Shown piece after piece: positions 7,317-15,440 of a stretch of DNA of 64,000 bases. The stretch spans positions 3,202-67,201 of the forward strand of contig JAXDII010000077.1 of NCBI GenBank assembly GCA_034664085.1, read 5' to 3'. The notes beneath the pieces were generated by a model. The model did not search any database, had not been told where the DNA came from, and saw only the letters and a program-made list of their open reading frames with translations. Each line of letters opens with the position of its first letter. Positions within the stretch are counted from its first letter, which is position 1. The stretch comes from JACVRW01 sp034664085. Its GTDB lineage: Bacteria; Actinomycetota; Thermoleophilia; Solirubrobacterales; Thermoleophilaceae. Position numbers and translations under genes: made by a program.

Positions 7317-8488
7317 AGCCAGGCCGACGCCGCCAGCGTGAGCAGCACGAGCGCGCTGCCCACGCGCGGGGCGCGGCGCAGCCCCCACGCCACCAGCGGC
7401 GTGGCCAGCGGCAGGGCGGCCAGCATGTGCCGCGGCGGGAACCAGAACCCGAACATCGTGGGGGCGAGCAGGCCGGCCACCAGGAGCTGGGCCCCCAGCG
7501 CGGCCGCGCACAGTCCGGCGGTGAGCTCGATCTCGCGCAGGGCAGGGACGGCGCGGGCGAGCCGGTCGCGGCGCGAGCGCCACAGAAACCAGAGTCCGGC
7601 GAAGGCCAGCGCGAACAGCGGCGCCCAGCGCAGCAGGCCGTAGTCGCGGTCGAGGAAGAGCGCCACCAGGCGGTAGGCCCGCTCGAGGTAGCCGACCGGG
7701 AACGAGGCGTCGGTGGCGGTCTCGCCCTCCGTGTCGGCCGAGTAGGGCGTGGGGCCGTCGTAGAGGGCCTCGTTGATGCCGACGTAGAGCGCCACGCTGA
7801 ACAGAGACACCTCCACCGCGCCGATGGTGAGCGTGCGCCTGCGCGAGCGCCAGAGCGCATGCGCGGCGAACACGCCGATCACCAGGCCGGCGGGGACGAA
7901 CTTGGTGCCGAGCCAGGGCAGCGCGCCGAGCAGGGCGAAGCAGCCGAAGGCCGGCCGCCAGCCGGGCCGGTCGGCCAGCTGGAGAGCCAGCAGCGCGGCG
8001 CCGGCGAGCGCCGCGCCCGCGCTCAGCTCGGGGTAGACGGCGCTGCCGTATGCGAGGAAGGGCGGGCTCAGGCCGGCGGCGACGGTGGCGCCGAGCGCCC
8101 ACGGATCGGGCGCCACGCGCAGGGCCAGCCGGTAGGCGAGCGCCAGCGCGAGGGCCGCGATCGCGGCTAGGAACAGCTCGACGCCGACCGGTCCCGCCAG
8201 CGCGTAGGCGGGCAGGATCAGCAGCGGGAAGCCGATGCCGTGCGGCTCGTTGAGCCGGCCGTCGGTCGCCGTGCCGTGGCGGCCGAGCTTGTATGGGTAG
8301 AAGTCCGAGTACGCCCGGGAGGCGTACTCGTCCGCGACGTCGACGTTGCCGTCGTGGGCCAGCGACTCGGCGGCGAGCAGGTAGTGAGGCTCGTCTCCGC
8401 CGTAGTTGGAGTCGCCGAAGGCGTCGAGGCCGAGGGTGGCCGCGTAGACGCCAAACAGGAGCAGCCAGAGCGCGAGGGTGCGTGGCAC
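7097..8488 (-). CDS. GT-C-type membrane glycosyltransferase-like protein
   Basis: 463 residues, ten or more membrane helices. The first extracytoplasmic loop carries YGGDEPHYL, resembling the acidic Asp-Glu motif of polyprenol-phosphate-sugar-dependent GT-C enzymes (PMT/ArnT-like). It faces a GT2/phosphodiesterase fusion that could make or hydrolyse the lipid-linked sugar donor, so a joint role in surface glycosylation is plausible. The start is GTG 8488, preceded by TAGGCT 7 nt away. The 3' end overlaps the convergent gene by 220 bp; the final helix (WPFWLAGALGVALAALVL) lies inside the overlap, so at least that part of the overlap is real on this strand. Confidence 0.75.
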   Translation of the reverse strand: MPRTLALWLLLFGVYAATLGLDAFGDSNYGGDEPHYLLAAESLAHDGNVDVADEYASRAYSDFYPYKLGRHGTATDGRLNEPHGIGFPLLILPAYALAGPVGVELFLAAIAALALALAYRLALRVAPDPWALGATVAAGLSPPFLAYGSAVYPELSAGAALAGAALLALQLADRPGWRPAFGCFALLGALPWLGTKFVPAGLVIGVFAAHALWRSRRRTLTIGAVEVSLFSVALYVGINEALYDGPTPYSADTEGETATDASFPVGYLERAYRLVALFLDRDYGLLRWAPLFALAFAGLWFLWRSRRDRLARAVPALREIELTAGLCAAALGAQLLVAGLLAPTMFGFWFPPRHMLAALPLATPLVAWGLRRAPRVGSALVLLTLAASAWLYVDVRWGGGSFVTDRPDAPFGPLTGAIPYFGADGGWPFWLAGALGVALAALVLREARHSSRVAGATRTRYSG

Positions 8489-8495
8489 GGGCCGC

Positions 8496-8501
8496 AGCCT
8501 A
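8496..8501 (-). promoter_or_regulatory. -10-like hexamer TAGGCT (minus strand), leaderless GT-C gene
   Basis: On the minus strand TAGGCT ends 7 nt before the GTG at 8488, with no ribosome binding site between. Confidence 0.45.
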
Positions 8502-8546
8502 GGCGGGCCGACGCCCGTGGGGCCGGCCCGCCGCCGCCGTGGCCGC

Positions 8547-8903
8547 CTAGGCGACTACCGCGAGCTCCTCCTGGAAGGCCGCGATCTGCTTTGCCAAGCC
8601 CTCGCCGAGGGCGGCGTCGATCACGCCGAGGTTCTCGACGATGAGATCCGCACGCTGAATGGAGCGCATGAAGTCGTCGGCGTGACGCAGGACGTCGATC
8701 TGATCCTCGGTTCCGCGCAGCAGCGCGTACCCGGCCAGCTCACCGCCGTGTGGCGTGAGCAGAACCACCTCGTGGCTCTCGATCCGACCCTCGTCCTCCA
8801 GGCGCGCATACAGCTGGAGCGCCTCGCCGAACACCGCGAGCGCACGCTCCTCGCGGCCGCGCACCACCTGACCCCAACCGATGAACAAGCCAGCATCGGC
8901 CAT
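8547..8903 (-). CDS. Hypothetical 118-residue protein
   Basis: Not recognised. A small soluble alpha/beta protein without cysteines or membrane helix; N-terminus MADAGLFIGWGQVVRGREE, then a helix-rich middle and the C-terminal helix GEGLAKQIAAFQEELAVVA. Unlike many neighbours it has a real ribosome binding site: GGAGGGAG ends 5 nt before the ATG on the minus strand. It is monocistronic and divergent from the acetolactate decarboxylase gene. Confidence 0.7.
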   Translation of the reverse strand: MADAGLFIGWGQVVRGREERALAVFGEALQLYARLEDEGRIESHEVVLLTPHGGELAGYALLRGTEDQIDVLRHADDFMRSIQRADLIVENLGVIDAALGEGLAKQIAAFQEELAVVA

Positions 8904-9002
8904 GAAGACTCCCTCCGTTTCGGGAATGGGCAGAGTCCACGAGCGACGCTACGCCTCGGGCAGAGCCGGATCAAGTGAGTCGCGCGTGACACACTGCCGG
9001 CC

Positions 9003-9776
9003 GTGCTCGATCAGAGGCTGGTTGCGAACCTGCACGTCCAGGCTCTTCGGCGCAGCGAGACGCATGCCGAGCACGAGCCGCATGTCGTCTTCCAGGCCTC
9101 GACGATCGCGGCGCTGCTCGAGGGCGCCTACGACGGCGATCTGACGTTCGCCGAGCTGGCCGGGCACGGCGATCTCGGCCTGGGCACCCTCAACGGCCTC
9201 GACGGCGAGATGATCTCGCTCGACGGGCGGTTCTACCGCGCCGACGTCGACGGCGCCGTGCACGCCGTGCCCGGCTCGGCCCGGACACCCTTCGCCGTGG
9301 TGGTTGCCTTCGAGCCGACGCTGGACGTGCGGCTGCCGGCCCCGCTCGACCTCCAGGGGCTGATCGCCGAGATCGACGTGCAGCTCGGCGGCAGCGACGC
9401 CGCGTGCGCGGTGCGCTTCGACGGCGCCTTCGACCTCGTGCGCGCCCGCTCGGTCCCGCGCCAGCACCGGCCCTATCGCCCGCTCGCGGAGGTCGCGGCC
9501 GAGCAGCACGTGTTCGATCTCTGCGACGTCAGCGGCACGCTGGTCGGCTTCCGCTTTCCCGACTACGCGGGCGGCGTCGAGGTAACCGGCCACCACCTGC
9601 ACTTCATCTCCGACGACCGCCGCCGCGGCGGCCACGTGCTGGGCTGCGAGGCGCGCGGCGGGCGCCTGCGCCTGGACCGCTCGAGCGACCTGCACGTGGA
9701 GCTGCCGCCCGGCGTCGAGCTGGGCGCCGGCCACGTGGACGAGGCGGCGCTGGGGCGGATCGAGCGCGGGGGGTAG
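9003..9776 (+). CDS. budA: Alpha-acetolactate decarboxylase
   Basis: 257 residues. Family blocks QASTIAALLEGAYDGDLTFAEL, HGDLGLGTLNGLDGEMI and TPFAVVVAF are all present. The zinc ligands are readable: GHHLHF gives H198 and H200, and GGHVL gives H211, with the same 2- and 11-residue spacing as the known enzymes. It converts 2-acetolactate to (R)-acetoin. No acetolactate synthase or acetoin/butanediol dehydrogenase lies nearby, so it acts alone here, perhaps drawing on the branched-chain amino acid pathway. The name alsD is also used. Confidence 0.92.
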   Translation: MLDQRLVANLHVQALRRSETHAEHEPHVVFQASTIAALLEGAYDGDLTFAELAGHGDLGLGTLNGLDGEMISLDGRFYRADVDGAVHAVPGSARTPFAVVVAFEPTLDVRLPAPLDLQGLIAEIDVQLGGSDAACAVRFDGAFDLVRARSVPRQHRPYRPLAEVAAEQHVFDLCDVSGTLVGFRFPDYAGGVEVTGHHLHFISDDRRRGGHVLGCEARGGRLRLDRSSDLHVELPPGVELGAGHVDEAALGRIERGG

Positions 9777-9789
9777 GTCCGATTGCGCC

Positions 9790-10923
9790 CTAGCAGCCGA
9801 GGGCGCGGGCGATGACCATCTGTTGGATCTCGTCGGTGCCCTCGCCGATCGTGAGGATCTTCGCGTCGCGGTAGAAGCGGCAGACGGGGTACTCCTCGAT
9901 GTAGCCGTAGCCCCCGTGGATCTGGACGGCCTCCTCGCTGGCGCGCACCGCGAGCCGGCCGGTCTTGAGCTTGGCCTGCGCCGCGGTGAGGCTGAAGGGC
10001 TTGCCGGCGTCCTTCTCGAGGGCCGCCTTGTAGGTCAGCAGGCGGGCCGCCTCGATCTCGGTCGACATGTCGGCGAGCTTGGCCTGGATCGCCTGGTACT
10101 TGGAGATCGGCTTGCCGAAGGCGATCCGTTCCTTGGCGTAGCTCAAGGCCTCGTCGAGCGCGCCCTGGGCCAGGCCGAGCCCCATCGCCGCGACGCCGAT
10201 GCGGCCGCCGTCGAGCGTCTGCAGGAACTGTCTGAAGCCCTGGCCGCGCGGCCCGAGCAGGTTCTCCGCTGGCACGCGGCAGTCCTCGAAGGACAGCGGC
10301 CGCGTGTCCGAGGCGTTCCAGCCCATCTTGCGATACGGCTCGCCGATCTCGTAGCCGGGCGTGCCGTTGGGGACGAGGATGTTGGAGATCTCGCCGTCGC
10401 CGGTGCAGGCGCTGATCGTCACAAGCCCCGTGATGTCGGTACCGGCGTTGGTGATGAACTGCTTGGCGCCGTTGATCACCCAGTCGCCGTCGTCGGCGGC
10501 CGCTCGCGTGCGGGTGTTGCCGGCGTCCGAGCCGGCCTCGGGCTCGGTCAGGCCGAAGGCGGCCAGCAGCTCGCCCGAGCACAGGCGCGGCAGCCACTCC
10601 TGCTTCTGCGCCTCGGAGCCGAACGCGGCGATCGGCCACGTGCCGAGGCTCGTGTGCGCGGCAACGGTGATGCCGACGCTCGAGTCCACGCGCGCCAGCT
10701 CCTCGATGGCGAGCGTGTAGCTGAGCGTGTCGGCGCCCCCGCCGCCGTACTCCTCCGGGTAGGGGATGCCCATCAGCCCGAGCCCGCCCATCTTCGCGAC
10801 GATCTCGTAGGGAAAGCTCTTCGTCCGGTCCAGCTCCTCGGCGACCGGCTTGACCTCGGCTTCGGCAAAGCTCCGAACGAGTCGCTGGATCTCACGCTGC
10901 TCGTCGCTCAGATCGAAGTTCAT
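9790..10923 (-). CDS. Acyl-CoA dehydrogenase
   Basis: 377 residues, typical of short/medium-chain acyl-CoA dehydrogenases. Order: helical N-terminal domain (MNFDLSDEQREIQRLVRSF), FAD/substrate-binding beta domain with AFGLTEPEAGSDAG and WVINGAKQFITNAG, then the C-terminal helical domain with QIHGGYGYIEEYPVCRFYRD and IGEGTDEIQ, whose EGT glutamate is the usual catalytic base. It oxidises an acyl-CoA to the enoyl-CoA and passes electrons to ETF, encoded at 51.9-53.7 kb. The start is the ATG at 10923; the frame stays open upstream only as antisense noise. Chain length or branched-chain preference is not determinable. Confidence 0.93.
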   Translation of the reverse strand: MNFDLSDEQREIQRLVRSFAEAEVKPVAEELDRTKSFPYEIVAKMGGLGLMGIPYPEEYGGGGADTLSYTLAIEELARVDSSVGITVAAHTSLGTWPIAAFGSEAQKQEWLPRLCSGELLAAFGLTEPEAGSDAGNTRTRAAADDGDWVINGAKQFITNAGTDITGLVTISACTGDGEISNILVPNGTPGYEIGEPYRKMGWNASDTRPLSFEDCRVPAENLLGPRGQGFRQFLQTLDGGRIGVAAMGLGLAQGALDEALSYAKERIAFGKPISKYQAIQAKLADMSTEIEAARLLTYKAALEKDAGKPFSLTAAQAKLKTGRLAVRASEEAVQIHGGYGYIEEYPVCRFYRDAKILTIGEGTDEIQQMVIARALGC

Positions 10924-10974
10924 GCGGGGGCGGATCCTATCCAGGTGGGTTACGCTCGATACGGGAGGCTTGCC

Positions 10975-11859
10975 GTGGCGCAGCGAAGAATCGACCTGAC
11001 CGAACTTGCCAAGCGCGTCCGCCGCCGGGGGCTCCTGCGCGCGCTCGCGGAGGGCCCGCCGCCAACGCGGTCGGCGCCACCGCCGCCGCTTCCGAAGCCG
11101 CCCGAGGTCCAGGTCGAGCCCGCGGTCGAGGCGCGCCCCGAGGAGAAGGTGGAGGTTGTCCTCGATCCGATCGTGGCCCAGCGCCTGCGCGCCTGCACCC
11201 TGTCCTGCTCCGCCGCGATCGTGGGTCTGGCCGACCTGCCCGGGATCGAGTCGGGCGGCCGCCCGCTTGACGTGGCGCTGCTGCGGCTGCGCGTGCGCCG
11301 GCCCGAGGGCGACGCCGAATGCTGCGTGCGCCAGCACATCCCCGCCGAGATCAGGGGCGTGGTGGGCCCCGGAGCGGGCGTGATGGTGCTCGCCCACGAA
11401 CACGACCGCGCCATCGCGGCGGTCGACTGGGCGGCCACCGGCGAGTGGATCGGCGCGAAGCTGACCTTCCCGAGCGCCCACGACCAGTACGACTGGCCCG
11501 ATCCGGAGGAGTGGCCCCAGCGGAACGCGATCGAGGTCCACGACGTCAACGGCTACCGCGCCAAGCTGGACGAGCGTCGGGCCGACTGGCGCTTCGCATC
11601 CGCCGGCCTCGTGTCCCTGGCGCCGCTGCCGTCGCGCAGCGACAGCCGCGACGAATGGGAGGTCGCGCTCCAGCTCGGCGACGGCCGCACCGTGGAGCTG
11701 AAGGACCGGGTCCCGCTGCTGGCGCTGGCGCGCCTGCGGGCGGGCGACGGCGCCCGGGTTGGGACGCCGATCGACATCCTCGTCTCGGAAGGCGGAGACG
11801 TCGCCGTGGACTGGGAGGCGACGCTGCGCCAGCCCGAGCTGCGCTGGCCGCGGTCCTAG
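10975..11859 (+). CDS. Hypothetical 294-residue protein with proline-rich N-terminus
   Basis: Not recognised. The start is GTG 10975, chosen because GGGAGG at 10963-10968 sits 6 nt upstream. An N-terminal amphipathic helix (DLTELAKRVRRRGLLRALAEG) is followed by a proline-rich linker (~residues 27-45). Two related-looking beta-rich modules follow: one opens with an ALLRLRVRRPEG stretch, the other with WEVALQLGDGRTVELKDRVPLLALARL. Each ends in a domain where a constant such as GAGVMVLAHE or GTPIDILVSE is followed by a VDWxA motif (VDWAATGEW, VDWEATLRQ). That internal repeat suggests a duplicated small domain. No signal peptide or membrane helix. It ends 13 bp from the convergent gene. Confidence 0.72.
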   Translation: MAQRRIDLTELAKRVRRRGLLRALAEGPPPTRSAPPPPLPKPPEVQVEPAVEARPEEKVEVVLDPIVAQRLRACTLSCSAAIVGLADLPGIESGGRPLDVALLRLRVRRPEGDAECCVRQHIPAEIRGVVGPGAGVMVLAHEHDRAIAAVDWAATGEWIGAKLTFPSAHDQYDWPDPEEWPQRNAIEVHDVNGYRAKLDERRADWRFASAGLVSLAPLPSRSDSRDEWEVALQLGDGRTVELKDRVPLLALARLRAGDGARVGTPIDILVSEGGDVAVDWEATLRQPELRWPRS

Positions 11860-11872
11860 CCGCGCGCGGCGC

Positions 11873-12763
11873 TCAGCGGCGGAAGCTGGTGTCGCGCGCC
11901 AGGCAGACGATGCTGGTGCGCACGGCGGCGCTGCCGGCGGGCTGAGCGAACGTCCACTCACCGCCGCGGGCGCCGATCGGGCCCGTGCCGGTCATGAGGA
12001 TGTCGTCCCCCGCGGGGAGGGCCACCCCCGTGGCGACGCTGTACTCCGAGCGCCGGCAGGAGCGGATCGTGGTCCCGGCGCCGTCGAGCTGCTCGCTGAA
12101 CGACGCGATGCGCGTGGAGAAGGCGTGGCGCTGGCCGGTGGCGGCGCGCTGCTTGCGCTCCAGGCAGCGGACGTGCAGGGTGCCCGCGGCGCCGCTGGCG
12201 CCGGTGTTCTCGACCGTGAAGGTCCAGGCGCGGCGCGAGGGCACGGCGCCGGCGATCGCAAGGCCGCTGTTGGCTCCGCGGTGCTCGAGGCCCCAGCCGG
12301 TCGGCAGCTCGCCGCGCGGGCAGCGGATCGCCAGCCGCTGGGTGGAGCCGGCGGGCACCTCGAAGACGGGCTCGATGATGGTGCCGACCGCCAGGCCGAC
12401 GCCCCTGACACGACGGGGCAGCTGGAGGCGGACGCAGCGCAGGACGGCGCTGGCCTCGCGCGCCGTGGCGCCGGCGGTGAAGCGGAAGGTCCAGCGGCGC
12501 GCGTTGGCGCCCGGGATCGAGTCGGTCGCATCCAGCGAGGAGGTGGCCGCGGCGTTGAGCGCGACGGCCCGGGCCGGGCACGCGAGGGTGAGGGAGCGGG
12601 TCTCGCCGGCCGGAACGTTCGCCGACTTCGAGACCGAGACCGGCTGGATGACGCCGGCGGACGCGGCAGCCGGAAGCGCCGCCGCCAGCAACAGCGCCAG
12701 CGTTGCGGCACGCAAGATCGTCCGTGTGGCTCCCTGCCTCTTCACAGCTTCCGAACCTAACAT
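11873..12763 (-). CDS. Secreted hypothetical protein
   Basis: About 296 residues with an N-terminal signal peptide (TILRAATLALLLAAALPAAASA|G). The mature part has two similar halves of ~110 residues, each with ETRSLTLACP / STQRLAIRCP followed later by WTFRF / WTFTV and a cysteine strand (AVLRCVRL, LHVRCLE), plus a third partial copy at the end (WTFAQ...VRTSIVCLA). This indicates a repeated beta-sandwich-like exported protein with paired cysteines. No known family is recognised. A GTG at 12745 (residue 7) is an alternative start. Confidence 0.7.
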   Translation of the reverse strand: MLGSEAVKRQGATRTILRAATLALLLAAALPAAASAGVIQPVSVSKSANVPAGETRSLTLACPARAVALNAAATSSLDATDSIPGANARRWTFRFTAGATAREASAVLRCVRLQLPRRVRGVGLAVGTIIEPVFEVPAGSTQRLAIRCPRGELPTGWGLEHRGANSGLAIAGAVPSRRAWTFTVENTGASGAAGTLHVRCLERKQRAATGQRHAFSTRIASFSEQLDGAGTTIRSCRRSEYSVATGVALPAGDDILMTGTGPIGARGGEWTFAQPAGSAAVRTSIVCLARDTSFRR

Positions 12764-12852
12764 TGGTCTCAGGTTCTCGCGACCACAAATGTGCGGAAGA
12801 TCCCGCTATCTGGGTGCGCCGACCGTGCCCGCGACGGTTCCGCACTGCCCCG

Positions 12853-12858
12853 TAGCAT
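12853..12858 (+). promoter_or_regulatory. -10-like hexamer TAGCAT, leaderless Tim44-like gene
   Basis: TAGCAT ends 8 nt before the ATG at 12867; no ribosome binding site in the spacer. Confidence 0.45.
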
Positions 12859-12866
12859 GGGTTGCG

Positions 12867-14204
12867 ATGGCCTCCCTCGTCCGGTCCGGCTTCTGCTGGC
12901 TGCTGCTGATCTGCGTGTCGCCGGCGGCCGCGTGGGCCCAGGCCGGCTCCGGCAGCTCGGGCTTCGGGGGCGGCGGCGGAGGCGGAGGCGGCGGCTTCTC
13001 CGGCGGCGGCGGCTCGGGCAGCGGCCAGGGCGACCCGATCGTGGCGGTCCTGGTCTTCGGCCTGTTCGGGCTGTTCCTGCTCTACCTGGTCGTGCACAGC
13101 GCGCGCTACCGGCGCAAGGTGCGCGAGCGCGACGCGCGCGTGCGCACCGCCTCGGCCGAAGCGGCGGAGGACGACGCCTACTTCGCCGCGGACGAGCTGG
13201 AGGCCCACGCCCGCGGCCTGTTCGTGGCGTGCCAGGAGGCGTGGGACGCGCGCGACGCGGCAGGCCTCGAGGCGCTGGTGGGCGGCGACCTGCTGGTGGA
13301 GTGGAAGCGCCGCCTGGCCGACTTCGACGCCAAGGGCTGGCACAACCGCGTCGCCGTGCTGGGGACGCCGAAGGTCGAGTACGTCGGCCTGGTCAACCGC
13401 GAGGACGACACCGACGACCGGGCGGTCGTGCGGATCACGGCGTCGCTGCGGGCCTTCGTCGTGGACGGGGACGGGCGCAAGGTCCTGCGCAGCGGTGCCA
13501 AGTCCGAGCAGGTCACGCTGTGCGAGTACTGGACGCTCGCGCGTGGGGGCGCAGACGCGTGGATGGTGGTGTCGATCGAGCAGCGCGCGGAGGGAGACCA
13601 CCACCTGGACGGCGAGATCGTGGCGTCGCCGTGGTCGGACTCGGCGCAGCTGCACGACGAGGCGCTGACCGAGCTGGCTGTCGCTGACGGGCTGCCGCCC
13701 GGGTTCACGACGGCGGACCTGGCCGAGGTCGACTTCTCCGGCGACGCGCGCGCACGGGCGCTGGACCTGTCGCTGGCCGACGCGCGCTTCGCCCCGGAGG
13801 TGCTGGAGGCGGCGGCGCGCCGCGCGGTCGCCGCCTGGGCCGAGGCGGTGGACGGGGACGACTCCGCCCTGGCCGAGGTCGCCTCGCCGGAGGCCCTGCC
13901 CGCGCTGCTGTACGGCGGCGACGAGTCGCGCAAGACCAGGCTGGTGGTGCGCGGTCCGCGGGTGAAGCGGATCGGCATCCTCGCCGTGGACGTCGAGCGA
14001 ACGCCGGCGGCGATGGCGCTCGAGATCGAGCTGGGCGGGCGGCGCTACGTGGAGGATCGCGACACCGCGGCGGTGGTCAGCGGGTCCAGGGATCGGCCGG
14101 TGACGTTCGCCGAGCACTGGACCCTGGCGCTCGACGGGAGCGAGCGCTCGCCGTGGCGGATCGTCGCGGCGGAGGAGACCGGACTGGTCCGACGCCAGGG
14201 CTAG
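12867..14204 (+). CDS. Tim44-like domain membrane protein with glycine-rich linker
   Basis: 445 residues. Signal peptide (SGFCWLLLICVSPAAAWA), a run of ten glycines inside a Gly/Ser-rich segment at ~30-52, one membrane helix (IVAVLVFGLFGLFLLYLVV), then two Tim44-like modules. The first (~95-230) has the LFVACQEAWDARDAAGLEALV opening and VEYVGLVNREDDTDDRAVVRITASL strand; the second is at ~270-440. Both end in a xEYWTL / EHWTL ... W strand typical of the family. The soluble part probably faces the cytoplasm, but topology is uncertain. Function unknown. Its stop codon is 33 bp before the methyltransferase gene. Confidence 0.75.
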   Translation: MASLVRSGFCWLLLICVSPAAAWAQAGSGSSGFGGGGGGGGGGFSGGGGSGSGQGDPIVAVLVFGLFGLFLLYLVVHSARYRRKVRERDARVRTASAEAAEDDAYFAADELEAHARGLFVACQEAWDARDAAGLEALVGGDLLVEWKRRLADFDAKGWHNRVAVLGTPKVEYVGLVNREDDTDDRAVVRITASLRAFVVDGDGRKVLRSGAKSEQVTLCEYWTLARGGADAWMVVSIEQRAEGDHHLDGEIVASPWSDSAQLHDEALTELAVADGLPPGFTTADLAEVDFSGDARARALDLSLADARFAPEVLEAAARRAVAAWAEAVDGDDSALAEVASPEALPALLYGGDESRKTRLVVRGPRVKRIGILAVDVERTPAAMALEIELGGRRYVEDRDTAAVVSGSRDRPVTFAEHWTLALDGSERSPWRIVAAEETGLVRRQG

Positions 14205-14237
14205 GATGGCCGCCTGATTTTGGGGCGCCAGGATGAA

Positions 14238-15440
14238 ATGCCGACGACGATCGACCTCTTCTGCGGCGCCGGGGGCATAACCGAGGGCTTCCGGCAGGCG
14301 GGATACGAGTGCCTGTACGCCAACGACATCAGCAGCTGGGCGGTCGAGACCTTCCGTCGCAACCACCCGGGCGTCTGGGCTGAGCAGGGCGCGGTCGAGG
14401 AGGTCAACCCTGCCGCGATCCGGGCGCAGCTCGGCCTGGCCAGCGGCGAGCTGGACGTGCTGGTGGGCGGCCCGCCCTGCCAGGGCTTCTCGATCAACGC
14501 CCCCGAGCGCTTCCTGGACGATCCGCGCAACGCCCTGTTTCGCCACTACGTGCGCTTCCTCGACGAGTTCAGCCCGCGGGCGTTCCTGCTGGAGAACGTG
14601 CCCGGGATGCTGTCGCTGGCGGACGGGCTGATCTTCCGGCGCATCACCGACGAGTTCGCCGCCCGCGGCTACCACGTCAGCGTCAAGGTGCTCTTCGCCG
14701 CGCACTACGGCGTGCCGCAGGAGCGCTGGCGGCTGATCGTGCTGGGCTCGCGCGAGCGCCCCCTCGAGCACCCGCAGCCCACGCACTACGCGCGCGGCCG
14801 GGCCAACTTCCGCGGCGGCGGCTCGCTGATCTTCGGGCTGGAGGAGGCCGACGCGCCGCTCCTGCTCCCGGCGGTCACCGTGGGCGACGCGCTGCGCGAC
14901 CTGCCTCGCCTCGAGGTCGGCGAGGGCAGTGAGGAGGGCATCTACGACGCCCAGCCCGACACCCCGTATGCCGCGGCCATGCGCGAGCAGTCCACGATCC
15001 TCTACAACCACGTGGCGCCGCGGCTGTCCCCCCAGAACCTCGAGCGGCTGCGCCACATCAGGCCGGGCGGCTCCTGGCGCGACATCCCCTTCGACCTGCT
15101 GCCCAAGGGCATGCAGCGGGCGCGCAAGTCCGACCACACGCGCCGGTACGGACGCCTGCGCTTCGAGGGTCTGGCCGGGACGATCATGACCAAGTGCGAC
15201 CCCCACTGGGGTCCGGTCTTCCTGCCCGACCAGGACCGCTCGCTGACCGTGCGCGAGGCCGCGCGGCTGCAGTCCTTCCCCGACCGCTACCGCTTCCTCG
15301 GGCCGCGTGTGGCGCAGTACGAGCAGGTGGGCAACGCGGTGCCGGTCGGGTTGGCCGCCGCGATCGCGAGCGCGCTCGCCCAGCAGTCCGACTTCTCCGG
15401 CCGGCGCGAGGAGAGCGGCTCCCTGTCCCAGGTGGCATAG
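14238..15440 (+). CDS. DNA (cytosine-5-)-methyltransferase
   Basis: 400 residues from ATG 14238, preceded by a CCAGGA element. All key C5-methyltransferase motifs are visible: motif I DLFCGAGGITEGF, motif IV GGPPCQGFS with catalytic C81, motif VI ENVPGM, motif VIII QERWRL, and motif X QVGNAVPVGLA. The segment between motifs VIII and IX (~180-290) should be the target-recognition domain. It is immediately followed, with no gap, by a NotI-family endonuclease gene and then vsr, so it is the modification half of a type II system. The recognised sequence cannot be deduced with certainty. A TTG at 14220 would add six residues but is less likely. Confidence 0.95.
   Translation: MPTTIDLFCGAGGITEGFRQAGYECLYANDISSWAVETFRRNHPGVWAEQGAVEEVNPAAIRAQLGLASGELDVLVGGPPCQGFSINAPERFLDDPRNALFRHYVRFLDEFSPRAFLLENVPGMLSLADGLIFRRITDEFAARGYHVSVKVLFAAHYGVPQERWRLIVLGSRERPLEHPQPTHYARGRANFRGGGSLIFGLEEADAPLLLPAVTVGDALRDLPRLEVGEGSEEGIYDAQPDTPYAAAMREQSTILYNHVAPRLSPQNLERLRHIRPGGSWRDIPFDLLPKGMQRARKSDHTRRYGRLRFEGLAGTIMTKCDPHWGPVFLPDQDRSLTVREAARLQSFPDRYRFLGPRVAQYEQVGNAVPVGLAAAIASALAQQSDFSGRREESGSLSQVA

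Noticed and set aside
4971..8102. Open minus-strand frame of ~1043 codons opposite the phosphodiesterase-GT2 fusion
   Set aside because: Shadow frame without recognisable domains; the plus-strand gene carries full catalytic motifs. Only the minus-strand GT-C-like frame at 7097-8488 is real.
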